Below are positions 18,934 through 28,254 of a DNA stretch of 56,103 nt, piece by piece (the first letter of the stretch is position 1; each line of letters starts with the position of its first letter). The stretch lies in the NCBI GenBank assembly GCA_030832455.1, contig JAURJB010000004.1, positions 1 through 56,103 of the forward strand, given 5' to 3'. Both the position numbers and the translations under genes were made by a program. The notes below the pieces were generated by a model that worked only from the letters and a program-made list of their open reading frames with translations, was not told the DNA's origin and searched no databases. The DNA comes from Acidimicrobiales bacterium. GTDB taxonomy: Bacteria > Actinomycetota > Acidimicrobiia > Acidimicrobiales > Ilumatobacteraceae.

Positions 18934-20292
18934 TCAACCAACCCTCTGTTTGCGACCAAGTATGCCCTGTGGGCGAACAACGAGCACAATGATCAAGATA
19001 AATAAAGCGGGAGCATTCTTGAGTTCTGCTGGAACCACAAGTGAAGCAAGTTCAACGAGAATGCCAACGAGGAATCCTCCTACGAGCGCTCCGTAGGCGG
19101 ACCCAAGTCCTCCAAGCGTGATGCCCGCGAACATCAGAAAGATCAAGCCAGACCCCATCTCGAACCCAACTTGTTCATCAAGCCCACGGAATAAGCCGCC
19201 CATCGCAGCAAGCGCTCCACCAGCAAACCACACAATGCGAATGATCTTCTGCGTATCAATTCCCGTACTCGATGCGAGGTTTGGATTATCCGAGACGGCA
19301 CGAATGGCCTTGCCCGTTCGGGACTTTTGCAAATACAACGCTACTGCTACAAGTGCGATCAAGGAAATGATTGCAGTAGTTAAATCACGCATGGTGATAC
19401 TCACTGGCCCAAAACTCTTGGCAACTTGCAAACTGAAGTCATCAAGTGGACGAGTTCGACCGCCAAATTGGTACAGGTACATATTTCTCAACATGATTGA
19501 GAGGCCAACCGAAACGACCAGCTGCGATATGAGTCCAATACCACGCTTGCGCAACTTGGCAAAAATGATGGCATTCATCGCTAATCCAAATACGCCACCT
19601 AGCGCGATCACTAATGGTGCGGCGATCAGCAATGGCACGCCAAGTAAAACATTTAACCAAAACGCGATCAATCCACCGAATGTCACCATTTCACCGTGCG
19701 CAAAATTGGTTAAACCGGTTGTTCCAAAAATCAAGGACAGACCCACCGAACAGATCGCGATAATCAAACCCAATCGGATGCCATCGACCAGTCGTTGCAC
19801 TACGCGATCAAAAAGCGGTGCACCTGTTGCTGTACTCGACCCCGCAAAGAATGTAACTCGCTTGGCATTAGTAGTGAACGAATCCTTTTCGATGATCGCT
19901 TGGGTCTTATTCTCGTCAATCAACGTGATGCCGTCTGGCAACGTAGCGAGATCAATGTTCACTAGATAGGAATCCTTTGACGGAACGGAGATCGTCACGA
20001 TGCCACTTGCATCGGTAATCCCCTCACCTACTGCACTTCCCGTGGCAGTAGTTACAGAAATTGACACGCCAACCACTGGATTCTTCGTCGCAACACCATC
20101 ATCAATGGTTTGATTCTGGACTGACACAACAATCGAAAACTCAGACTCTTCAGCTTGGGCTGCACCGGAAAAGGCAAACACAGACGCGGCAACAACTACG
20201 AGAGTCTTGAGCAGACCAACCCATTGTTTTCGTGCTGTGACTACATTGTTCACGAGATCCCCAATTTTATGATTCGTACTAGTCAAGCACAT
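18934..20292 (-). CDS. livH: Branched-chain amino acid ABC transporter permease with N-terminal signal peptide and extracytoplasmic domain
   Basis: C-terminal LivH-like permease (GLSLIFGTTGLTNFAHGEMVTFG), preceded by a signal-like segment (VVVAASVFAFSGAAQA) and a soluble beta-rich region. Confidence 0.9.
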   Translation of the reverse strand: MCLTSTNHKIGDLVNNVVTARKQWVGLLKTLVVVAASVFAFSGAAQAEESEFSIVVSVQNQTIDDGVATKNPVVGVSISVTTATGSAVGEGITDASGIVTISVPSKDSYLVNIDLATLPDGITLIDENKTQAIIEKDSFTTNAKRVTFFAGSSTATGAPLFDRVVQRLVDGIRLGLIIAICSVGLSLIFGTTGLTNFAHGEMVTFGGLIAFWLNVLLGVPLLIAAPLVIALGGVFGLAMNAIIFAKLRKRGIGLISQLVVSVGLSIMLRNMYLYQFGGRTRPLDDFSLQVAKSFGPVSITMRDLTTAIISLIALVAVALYLQKSRTGKAIRAVSDNPNLASSTGIDTQKIIRIVWFAGGALAAMGGLFRGLDEQVGFEMGSGLIFLMFAGITLGGLGSAYGALVGGFLVGILVELASLVVPAELKNAPALFILIIVLVVRPQGILGRKQRVG

Positions 20293-21226
20293 TGAGACGT
20301 GTAATCGGAAGAAACACAGCCAGAACTGCTATCCAGACCATGATTGATCCTGCGATGTGAATTGCCACCAAATGCGCGGGTACGCCAGCGAAGTACTGTA
20401 CATAGCCAATGAAACCCTGGGAAATCAGGGCGAACAGCAGAAACAACACTCGACTGCCTTCAACTGCCCATCTAGCGGTTGATCGGCGTGAACGAATTGC
20501 CAATACCGCAGATATTGCCACTGTGATCCACACAGATATTGAGTGAAGCTGAGTGGCTAGACGAACCGAAATATCGAGCCTGGTAACAGCCTCTGCGCCA
20601 GAATGAGGTCCACTTCCCGTTACAACGGTTCCGAGCACAACACTGACAATTGCGGACCAAAACAATCCCCATTTAATAGCTGAATCCTGCACATCAATCG
20701 TTTGAGGCCCGTTGACCAAAATGCGAACTCTATTGAGCAGCACGACAGCTGCGGTGATCAACATAAACGAGACCAAAAAATGAACCATATTCGTCCACGG
20801 ATTAAGTCCCGTTAACACTACGTAAGCGCCAATGATCACTTGGGCGATGACACCCAATACAAGCAAGAGTGCGTTATTTGTAATTCGCCGATTTGGCCTC
20901 TCCAGTAACAGCGAAAGCGCAACAGCGGCAACAACGGAAAGGGCCACAAAGCCGGTGAATAACCTGTTGATTTGCTCAATTGCCGCATGCCCGCTTGAGA
21001 CATCAATAAATCGAGTGCTGTTGCATTGTGGCCAATCCGAACAACCAAGTCCAGACCCCGTGAGCCTGACGAGGGATCCAGTAATTACGATCGAAATCAG
21101 GGCTCCTAGAGCCAACCAAACTGCCTTTTCATAGGTGGTTATGGATACCTGAGGCCAACGCACATTCGCAGAGTAGTGCTGATTCGGCAAAGTGCACGGT
21201 TGCTTCCCAACACTACTGGTGGGCAA
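20279..21226 (-). CDS. ctaA: COX15/CtaA-type heme A synthase
   Basis: Polytopic; GSLVRLTGSGLGCSDWPQC, HAAIEQINRLFTG and MVHFLVSFMLI motifs. The exact start is uncertain. Confidence 0.9.
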   Translation of the reverse strand: MPTSSVGKQPCTLPNQHYSANVRWPQVSITTYEKAVWLALGALISIVITGSLVRLTGSGLGCSDWPQCNSTRFIDVSSGHAAIEQINRLFTGFVALSVVAAVALSLLLERPNRRITNNALLLVLGVIAQVIIGAYVVLTGLNPWTNMVHFLVSFMLITAAVVLLNRVRILVNGPQTIDVQDSAIKWGLFWSAIVSVVLGTVVTGSGPHSGAEAVTRLDISVRLATQLHSISVWITVAISAVLAIRSRRSTARWAVEGSRVLFLLFALISQGFIGYVQYFAGVPAHLVAIHIAGSIMVWIAVLAVFLPITRLNVLD

Positions 21227-21248
21227 AAGACCCTAAATATCCTATTTC

Positions 21249-21263
21249 ACCACTATTAGTGGT
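21249..21263. promoter_or_regulatory. Near-perfect palindrome in divergent intergenic region
   Basis: ACCACTA-T-TAGTGGT, flanked by an 8-bp inverted repeat TATTTCAC (21243-21250) / GTGAAATA (21280-21287). Confidence 0.45.
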
Positions 21264-21296
21264 TATAGCAACATTTTTAGTGAAATAATCCTCAAG

Positions 21297-21352
21297 TTTC
21301 CCTGACTGGCGCCGATCCCTTATGCGGATCTCACACCAGAAAGTCAGGGAAA
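21297..21352 (+). promoter_or_regulatory. Candidate 5'UTR RNA structure sequestering the M23 gene ribosome-binding site
   Basis: Exact 11-bp inverted repeat TTTCCCTGACT / AGTCAGGGAAA with inner hairpin GATCC / GGATC; the 3' arm contains the AGGGA Shine-Dalgarno, 2 nt from the ATG trinucleotide. Confidence 0.5.
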
Positions 21353-21354
21353 TC

Positions 21355-22680
21355 ATGAATACATCAATTATTCGCAAGGCTGTCATCGGAGTGTCACTAT
21401 CGCTCCTTGGATCAATAACTCTGTCGACGCTGACGTTCAGTACAGCAAACGCTCAGGTAGTCAGCACAAACCCGCGTTCCCTTCCTCGCATTGGCGAATC
21501 TGGCCCCGAAATCATTCGACTGCAACAAGCAATCGTTGCACGTGGTTTCACCCTTAAGGGTGGCATTGACGGAACCTTTGGTACTGCTACCAAATCTGCA
21601 TTGCGATCGCTGCAAAGGGTTGCAGGATTCAGGGCAACCGGAAACCTCGACGAGCGGACTGCGAAGTTTCTCGGTCTTGTTGACGTAGCCCCCCTGTCAA
21701 AGACTTCATTTCCATCCGTTGGATCGTCGGGTGATGTCGTGTGGTCACTTCAACAAGCACTGATCAATAGTGGCACCACCGTCAAGGGTGGCGCAGACGG
21801 AAAATTTGGTCTAGCAACTTCAATTGCCATCGGAAGGTTCCAGTCGTCAAAGGGATTGCGTGTTACCCGGACTGTTGACGAAGCAACCGCAATCGCGTTG
21901 GGACTTCTTGCAGCGCCGGCTCCAAAAGCATCTGCCAAGAAACCAGTAGTTGCATCTGCGGTTGTCGTTCCTGCTCCAGTTGTTGCAACGGCTACTTCAC
22001 CAACAGCCATCACCATTGACTCATTACCAGTTCGTGGTCAAACGAGTGAAGCGGTTCGAACAGTACAAAATGCGTTGTTGGCCGCAGGGATCGAAGTCAA
22101 GGGTGGAGCAGACGCAGTATTTGGTGTTGCTACTTCGGTCGCAATCGGCAAGTTTCAAAGCGCACGTGGCTTAAATGTCACGACCGCTCTTGACGCTAAT
22201 ACCGCTGCTGCACTGGGACTCATCCCATCACTTTCAGAATTGGGATTGCCTTCGCTTCAGGCATTCCCGATGCAAGGCCGTTGCTCATTCTCCGATTCGT
22301 GGCATGCAACACGTGGTGGTGGACGATTGCATGAGGGTGTTGACATCATTGGTGCTCGTGGTCTTGCAATCTATGCAGTAGTTGATGGCACCATCACGCG
22401 AATGCTGACGGGTGGTGCATTGAGTGGAAATTCAATTCGCCTCACCGCACCTGATGGAACATATTTCTTTTACGCCCACCTTGACGGTTTTGCAGCAGGA
22501 TTGACAACTGGTCAGACAGTACGTGCAGGTCAGATCATCGGCTACAACGGCTCAACGGGAGCATCATCTGCCCACCTTCATTTCGAGGTTCACCCACAGG
22601 GCGGTGCTGCAGTGAATCCATACCCAATCGTTAAGGCAGTTGACGCTTGCAACGAAACAAGCATCCCAACTCAACCATAA
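21355..22680 (+). CDS. Secreted peptidoglycan-binding M23 metallopeptidase
   Basis: Signal peptide (MNTSIIRKAVIGVSLSLLGSITLSTLTFSTANAQ), three PG_binding_1-type repeats, M23 motifs HEGVD and HLHFEVHP. Confidence 0.93.
   Translation: MNTSIIRKAVIGVSLSLLGSITLSTLTFSTANAQVVSTNPRSLPRIGESGPEIIRLQQAIVARGFTLKGGIDGTFGTATKSALRSLQRVAGFRATGNLDERTAKFLGLVDVAPLSKTSFPSVGSSGDVVWSLQQALINSGTTVKGGADGKFGLATSIAIGRFQSSKGLRVTRTVDEATAIALGLLAAPAPKASAKKPVVASAVVVPAPVVATATSPTAITIDSLPVRGQTSEAVRTVQNALLAAGIEVKGGADAVFGVATSVAIGKFQSARGLNVTTALDANTAAALGLIPSLSELGLPSLQAFPMQGRCSFSDSWHATRGGGRLHEGVDIIGARGLAIYAVVDGTITRMLTGGALSGNSIRLTAPDGTYFFYAHLDGFAAGLTTGQTVRAGQIIGYNGSTGASSAHLHFEVHPQGGAAVNPYPIVKAVDACNETSIPTQP
21480..22220 (+). repeat. 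Three in-gene repeats encoding PG-binding domains
   Basis: Recurring KGG(I/A)D..FG.AT..A...(F/L)Q...G sequence at about 21480, 21714 and 22026. Confidence 0.85.
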
Positions 22681-22695
22681 GTAGGTGATCAGGTA

Positions 22696-22743
22696 GTAAA
22701 TCGGATCAGTGACGATGTGAGAACCATCATTGGTCCGATTTAC
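22696..22743. terminator. Long hairpin between convergent genes, possible bidirectional terminator
   Basis: Exact 10-bp arms GTAAATCGGA / TCCGATTTAC with a short inner GATG/CATC stem. Confidence 0.5.
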
Positions 22744-22749
22744 GAGATT

Positions 22750-23427
22750 TTAACGCGTGCGATCCTCTGCAGGTAGGTGGTCAACATCGCTTAAGCGCTC
22801 AAGACTGAATGCGTAGCCATCACCTAGCTTGATCGCCTTGAGCGTGGTGATCGAAGCGTGGTTGATGATGAACCGCTCCCACTCCCATGGGGTTGCATCT
22901 AAACCAAGAAGGTGGCAAATCAGCACGCTGTTGGTTCCCGCGTGTGCAAAGAAAACAAACTTCTCACCGGGGTTGTCAATCTCCCACACCGGCAATTGGG
23001 TATCTAATCTCCGAACACCGTTACGAGCCAAGAATTCGGCAGCACCGCCATGGATGCGATCAACGAAATCACGTACCGATTCACCTCCTTGCAAACCATT
23101 CCAACGATCATGTGACGGATGCTTAAGTTCATTTCGGTATGCCTTGATGGTTTCTTCTGCTGGAGCACCGTGCCATGAAGGCTCGCGAATTTCTTCCAGA
23201 AATGGCTCGATCTCGAGGGGCCTGTTATGCCGTGTCAAGGTTGGTAATGCTGTCAAATGTGTGCGCTGCAAAGGTGACGCAAACACGTGATCGTAATCAA
23301 AGGTCTCCAAACGCTGTCCGAGCAATTCAGCCTGGCGCAGTCCTCGTTCCGTCAACGGTGGATTAACGACGCTTAAGCCGTCCTTCACCCATTCGGGTTC
23401 GGCATGTCGAATGAGAACTAATTCCAT
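22750..23427 (-). CDS. Histidine phosphatase family protein
   Basis: LVLIRHAEPEW N-terminal motif, ERGLRQAELLGQRL, and FFAHAGTN. Confidence 0.9.
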   Translation of the reverse strand: MELVLIRHAEPEWVKDGLSVVNPPLTERGLRQAELLGQRLETFDYDHVFASPLQRTHLTALPTLTRHNRPLEIEPFLEEIREPSWHGAPAEETIKAYRNELKHPSHDRWNGLQGGESVRDFVDRIHGGAAEFLARNGVRRLDTQLPVWEIDNPGEKFVFFAHAGTNSVLICHLLGLDATPWEWERFIINHASITTLKAIKLGDGYAFSLERLSDVDHLPAEDRTR

Positions 23428-23436
23428 TGCTGCAAT

Positions 23437-24159
23437 CTACTCCACATCGATATTGCACAATGCGAATGCCTTCACAAGCGCATCATCAAAAATCTCATCT
23501 GACACCACCGCGCCGACCGCAAGATTCATCATTTCAGAACCGAGACAAAAAGCCTGTTCAGATGTGACTGCAATACCACGCTGTTCAGCAAGAAAATATG
23601 CATAAGAACGAATAGCAGTATCTTCATTGTCAAATCCGGTATTTATTTCCTCCTGCGGGTCAACCACGAACGAAGTGCTGGTTATTGGCATGTCACTATC
23701 GGGCAGGCCGTTAATACCACTTTGCAAATTGACACTGCATTGGTCAGTGACAAACTCTCGCAACACAACTAATGCTTCAATATTGTCATTACGCGACAGG
23801 TTCGCGATTGATTGTTGTGCGTTTGTATCGGCGTTGGCAATGGAACCATCCCAATAAACATTTTCGAGTGCCACGGCAAGTTCTAAATACGAACGCTCTA
23901 CCGTTTCAACATCTCGTTTGATTGTCGATGGTGCAACTTCAGCCATAACCGAAAGAGTTCCTGTGAGAACGCCAATCGTACTCTGCATCTGTCTCGGAGG
24001 AACGCTGCCAAGCGACTCAATCATCATGCCGGTAGCGACGAGCGACGATTCCAGCTCAGTTGTGTAGCGGCAAAGCGCATCAGTCTCGCCTTGTTCGCCA
24101 CATCCACTCACAACACAAGCCGACAACGCTGCAAGGACGACGAAACGAAAGATACTCAT
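23437..24159 (-). CDS. Hypothetical lipoprotein
   Basis: Start set at MSIFRFVVLAALSACVVSGCGEQGE (lipobox VVSGC). Confidence 0.7.
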   Translation of the reverse strand: MSIFRFVVLAALSACVVSGCGEQGETDALCRYTTELESSLVATGMMIESLGSVPPRQMQSTIGVLTGTLSVMAEVAPSTIKRDVETVERSYLELAVALENVYWDGSIANADTNAQQSIANLSRNDNIEALVVLREFVTDQCSVNLQSGINGLPDSDMPITSTSFVVDPQEEINTGFDNEDTAIRSYAYFLAEQRGIAVTSEQAFCLGSEMMNLAVGAVVSDEIFDDALVKAFALCNIDVE

Positions 24160-25961
24160 TACAAATTCCCGCTTGAAGTGCTTTCGAGCCACGCTGAATA
24201 CAACTTGGCGTATTGGTTGCCAGCATTCATCAATTGTGTGTGTGAACCATCTTCAAGGATTCGACCTCCAACCAACATGATGACACGCTCTGCTCGCGCT
24301 GCCGTAGACAGGCGATGAGCAATAGAGATGGTGGTTCTGCCACTAGCAAGTCGATCCAATGCACGTGAAATACGAATTTCAGTGAGCGAATCAACCGAAG
24401 AAGTTGCTTCGTCCAACACGAGCACGTCGGGCTTGACGAGAAATGCCCGCACGAGAGAAACCAATTGACGTTCCCCCGCCGACAACGATGCGCCGCGTTG
24501 TCCAACGTGGGTGTTAAGACCATCTGGTAATGACTGGATCCAGTCAAGCAGTCCTAATTGGCTGAAGGCTTCGAGCATGGCATGTTCATCCGCAATGGGG
24601 TCAACAAACTGCAAGTTGTACAGAATCGTCTCCGCGAATAGAAACGGCTCCTGAGGCACCACGATCAAGCGTGAACGCAGGTCGCTATTGGCAACTTTGA
24701 TTAAATCAACTCCACCAACTTTGACGGATCCGAATGTGGGATCTGTTAGGCGGGCAATCAAGCGCGCCACTGTTGTCTTGCCAGATCCAGATGGGCCAAC
24801 TAAAGCAACATGCTGACCGGCAGGAATATGCATCGACAAATGGTGCAATACGGGTGCATCGTCATCATCGGGAGTGCCAATTCTGCTGGAGTACGCAAAG
24901 CTCACTTCGTGCAAATCAATTGACAGCATTCCACCAGGCAGCGTTACAGGATTTGTAGATTGCATTGGCCCAATTGGCGTATCAAGTATCCCCAACACAC
25001 GACGCAAACCTGCCACGGCACTCTGGAGCTGATCAATGATCTCAGTGAACTCTGCGATTGGTTCAAGAAAACGATATGTAAGGAATACAAAACCGACCAA
25101 CGCACCCGATGTCAAGCCGCCAGCAGGACCGATGATCAGCCCTGCTGCAACGACCGCCATCACCGTAAATACTGCAAACACTTCTCCCGATGGGAATAGA
25201 AATGCACCGATGACACCTGCCTTGACATTGCTTTTGCGCCGTCTTTCCATCGATTGACGCACTGATTGAACTATCGGTCCCGAGGCGTTGTATGCGCGAA
25301 GCGTCTCTGCTCCTGCGATCATCTCTGAAGCAACGCCAAGAAAATCGGCATTGCGCTCGCGGCTTTGATTATGAGCGTGAACTAAGCGTGACTGCACATA
25401 ACGCAGCACAAATACCAATGGAGCACTCGTAATAAACACCACGAGGGCAAGCCTCCAGTCGTACGCAAGCATTACCGCAGCAACTGCGATCATCTGAGAA
25501 CCGTCTAACAACAGTCCGAGTCCTCCCCAAGAAAAAAACTGGGTAAGGGTTTCAATGTCACTCGTAACGCGCGACACCAGCGCTCCCCTCTTTTCATTAT
25601 TGTGATCCTCAATACTTAAACGATGGATATGATCAAACAGACGGCGACGCAGGGCAAACAGACCCATCTCGGCGCGAGATCCGAGTCGTTGAGTTGCGGC
25701 TCGCAATGCAATTGATGAACCGATCACACACAGCAATCCGATCAGACACAGTCTGAAAATGTATGGTATGTCCACTCCGTTTTCCGTCAGACCGTGGTCG
25801 ATAGAAAGTTGTAGCAAAATCGGTATAACGATGCGTGCACCCGTACCGAGTAAAGCAAGAAAAAACGTTAAGCCAATACCGCTTTTCAGTGCAGGCGCTA
25901 CCGATACACCTCTACCAATCACCCGCACCGCAGCGAATCGTTGGCCCTCATCGACAATCAT
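24159..25961 (-). CDS. ABC exporter, ATP-binding/permease subunit (canonical Walker B, variant signature)
   Basis: GPSGSGKTTVARL, LSAGERQ, VLVLDEATSSVD and IAHRLS; N-terminal TM domain. Confidence 0.93.
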   Translation of the reverse strand: MIVDEGQRFAAVRVIGRGVSVAPALKSGIGLTFFLALLGTGARIVIPILLQLSIDHGLTENGVDIPYIFRLCLIGLLCVIGSSIALRAATQRLGSRAEMGLFALRRRLFDHIHRLSIEDHNNEKRGALVSRVTSDIETLTQFFSWGGLGLLLDGSQMIAVAAVMLAYDWRLALVVFITSAPLVFVLRYVQSRLVHAHNQSRERNADFLGVASEMIAGAETLRAYNASGPIVQSVRQSMERRRKSNVKAGVIGAFLFPSGEVFAVFTVMAVVAAGLIIGPAGGLTSGALVGFVFLTYRFLEPIAEFTEIIDQLQSAVAGLRRVLGILDTPIGPMQSTNPVTLPGGMLSIDLHEVSFAYSSRIGTPDDDDAPVLHHLSMHIPAGQHVALVGPSGSGKTTVARLIARLTDPTFGSVKVGGVDLIKVANSDLRSRLIVVPQEPFLFAETILYNLQFVDPIADEHAMLEAFSQLGLLDWIQSLPDGLNTHVGQRGASLSAGERQLVSLVRAFLVKPDVLVLDEATSSVDSLTEIRISRALDRLASGRTTISIAHRLSTAARAERVIMLVGGRILEDGSHTQLMNAGNQYAKLYSAWLESTSSGNL

Positions 25962-27682
25962 TGCTGATCTCGATCGTGTTCGAATGAATTGATTAAATCC
26001 GAATAGTTCTCATTACGCGACATCAGTTCGTCGTGCTTAGTTGGATGATCAACAATCTGATCATGAATAAATAACACGTAATCCGCCATACGTATTGTTG
26101 AAGGACGCGAAGCAACGATCAACGTTGTCACTGCAGTTGATAGTGATCGCAACCGATCCAATACAACGCTCTCTGTTACAGGGTCGAGCGCACTCGTGGT
26201 GTCGTCAAGCAACAGTAGTCCGCGTTTACTAGCAACTGCACGTGCAAGACCCACTCGCTGTCTCTGGCCACCGCTCAGGCTTATGCCTCGCTCTCCGATG
26301 GTTGTCTCAATACCGTTCTCCAACTGCGCGACAAACTCGTCGCTTGCAGATACCCATAAAGCTTCCGCAATCGTTGCCACCGATGGCTCAGAGCCCAAAG
26401 CCATATTTTCCTTGATAGAGCCAGAGAATAAAAATGGTTCTTGAAACACGATTGCTACAGGAGCACACGAACCAATAGTTCCACTAGTCGGTGCAAATAG
26501 ACCTGAAATCAATTTCAGCAATGTTGTCTTTCCAGAACCTGTTGCTCCAACCACTGCAATAATCTGCCCTTTTGGAATATCAAGCGTTACGTTTTTGAGT
26601 ATCTGCTCGGAATCGGGTGCATACGAATACGACATATCGCGAATCTCAACTGCGTTAGTGCCAGAAGCTAACAACATACGATCTTGTGGGTCAACCACTA
26701 AAGGATCGTCAAGTACTTCCATCACACGCTTATAACCGCTTGCAGAATGAGGTATCTCACTCAGCAAATAACCGATGATCCGAAGAGGAAAAATCAGCAA
26801 GGTGAATAGATAGATGAAACTAGATAACTCTCCGATCGAGAGTGCCCCGGTATTCACCCTTACAGCACCAAAGGCGATGAGCGAAATATTGATCACAGAT
26901 GGCGAACCATCTACCAATGCCTCAAATATTGCTCGAGCATTTACAGCGCGGATACGTGCGTCTTTTAACCGAGTAGAAATATCAGCAAGACGCTGATTCT
27001 CTCGGTCTTCAGCTCCAAAAGCCTTTACGACAAGCACACCATCGAAGCTCTCATGCACTGCTTCAGAAAGATCTCCAAGCGACTGCTGAGCCGCGTCGTA
27101 GTGCCTATCTATGCGTCGTTGATAACCAAGGTTAAGAAACAACAAAATGGGAATTACTCCAATTGCAAGTAAACCGAGTTGCACATCAATAACGACGAGC
27201 CAAATGCTTGTCAGCGCTACGAGCAACACCACTGATGTACTGAAAGGCAACGGCCCTAGTACAGACGCCGCAGTGTCCGCATCTACGCCAATCCTGGCTA
27301 CCAAGTCACCCGTCATGTGCCGCTGGTGCCACGCTGACGGCTGTTTCATGATCCGATCAATGAGCTTCTGTGAGAGAGTTTGCGAAGTTGACCAATGTGA
27401 AATACCTGCGAATGAGCGCCTAAAGACCACCCCTACAGCCCTAAGAAGTCCGATACCGACGACAATCATAGAAGCAATCAAAAATGAACCCCACGGAATG
27501 ATTCCCGATTCATAACGTCGGATAATCACTTCATCGATGACAAAACCCACACCAAAACTCGAACCAACGGTGCAAGCCGCATAGACCGAAGCTCCCCCTA
27601 CAGCGATGAAGAACGGCTTCGGGTGGTAGCGAAGCAGATTACGCAATAACGAATACGCCAATCTGAATCGTGACTGCTCCAC
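25958..27682 (-). CDS. ABC exporter, ATP-binding/permease subunit (degenerate catalytic site)
   Basis: GATGSGKTTLLKL, canonical LSGGQRQRV, but Walker B LLLLDDTTSALD and H-loop VASRPS. Confidence 0.93.
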   Translation of the reverse strand: MEQSRFRLAYSLLRNLLRYHPKPFFIAVGGASVYAACTVGSSFGVGFVIDEVIIRRYESGIIPWGSFLIASMIVVGIGLLRAVGVVFRRSFAGISHWSTSQTLSQKLIDRIMKQPSAWHQRHMTGDLVARIGVDADTAASVLGPLPFSTSVVLLVALTSIWLVVIDVQLGLLAIGVIPILLFLNLGYQRRIDRHYDAAQQSLGDLSEAVHESFDGVLVVKAFGAEDRENQRLADISTRLKDARIRAVNARAIFEALVDGSPSVINISLIAFGAVRVNTGALSIGELSSFIYLFTLLIFPLRIIGYLLSEIPHSASGYKRVMEVLDDPLVVDPQDRMLLASGTNAVEIRDMSYSYAPDSEQILKNVTLDIPKGQIIAVVGATGSGKTTLLKLISGLFAPTSGTIGSCAPVAIVFQEPFLFSGSIKENMALGSEPSVATIAEALWVSASDEFVAQLENGIETTIGERGISLSGGQRQRVGLARAVASKRGLLLLDDTTSALDPVTESVVLDRLRSLSTAVTTLIVASRPSTIRMADYVLFIHDQIVDHPTKHDELMSRNENYSDLINSFEHDRDQQ

Positions 27683-27714
27683 ATCAAAACTCTAGTTGTA
27701 CGATGTTGGATCTC

Positions 27715-28254
27715 ATGACCAATACATCAATCATTCGAGTCAGAACTCTCTTCACTCGCACTTTGATTGTGATCTGTGTTTTGGCATTAAGCGTGATGTG
27801 GATCTACGCATTTGTGTTTGCATCAAAAGAGTCAGTGAACAAGATCGACGATCAAACATGGACAACTCGCGCCGAAGGAATCTGCCAAAAGGCATTTCAA
27901 GAGCGTTTGCTACTTATTGATCTTCGCCAGATTTCCGATTCAGGACCAGATGCCCTTTCCCAACGCGCAGACATTGTAGATAAGGCCACGGACATTCTTG
28001 AGCGGGCCATCATAGAACTTGAAAAAGTTTCTCCGAATGATCCCAAAGGTCTGGCTATCGTTCCGTTATGGATCGGCGACTATAAGACACTGTTATCTGA
28101 TCGACGTGACTACACAGAGCTCTTGCGCACAGGAGACAATTCTCCGTTCGCGGAAACGATGACTGAAGGTTTGCCAATCAGCGAAAAAATCTCAACCTTC
28201 GCTGCAGATAATCAGATGCTTTCATGCAAAGCTCCTATTGATCTATCAATCTGA
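27715..28254 (+). CDS. Hypothetical single-pass membrane-anchored protein
   Basis: N-terminal hydrophobic segment (TLIVICVLALSVMWIYAFVFA), then a soluble helical domain with two Cys. Confidence 0.65.
   Translation: MTNTSIIRVRTLFTRTLIVICVLALSVMWIYAFVFASKESVNKIDDQTWTTRAEGICQKAFQERLLLIDLRQISDSGPDALSQRADIVDKATDILERAIIELEKVSPNDPKGLAIVPLWIGDYKTLLSDRRDYTELLRTGDNSPFAETMTEGLPISEKISTFAADNQMLSCKAPIDLSI

Noticed and set aside
19118-19969. 283-aa plus-strand ORF antisense to livH
   Set aside because: It lies wholly opposite a well-supported permease gene, and its sequence is low-complexity (Pro/Asn/Ile-rich), as expected for an antisense shadow frame.
21297-21352. Known ydaO/c-di-AMP riboswitch before the M23 gene
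   Set aside because: The leader is short and I could not find the conserved ydaO core sequences. It is kept only as an unclassified RNA structure candidate.
22829-23290. 153-aa plus-strand ORF opposite the histidine phosphatase
   Set aside because: Complete overlap with a convincing phosphatase; no domain evidence.
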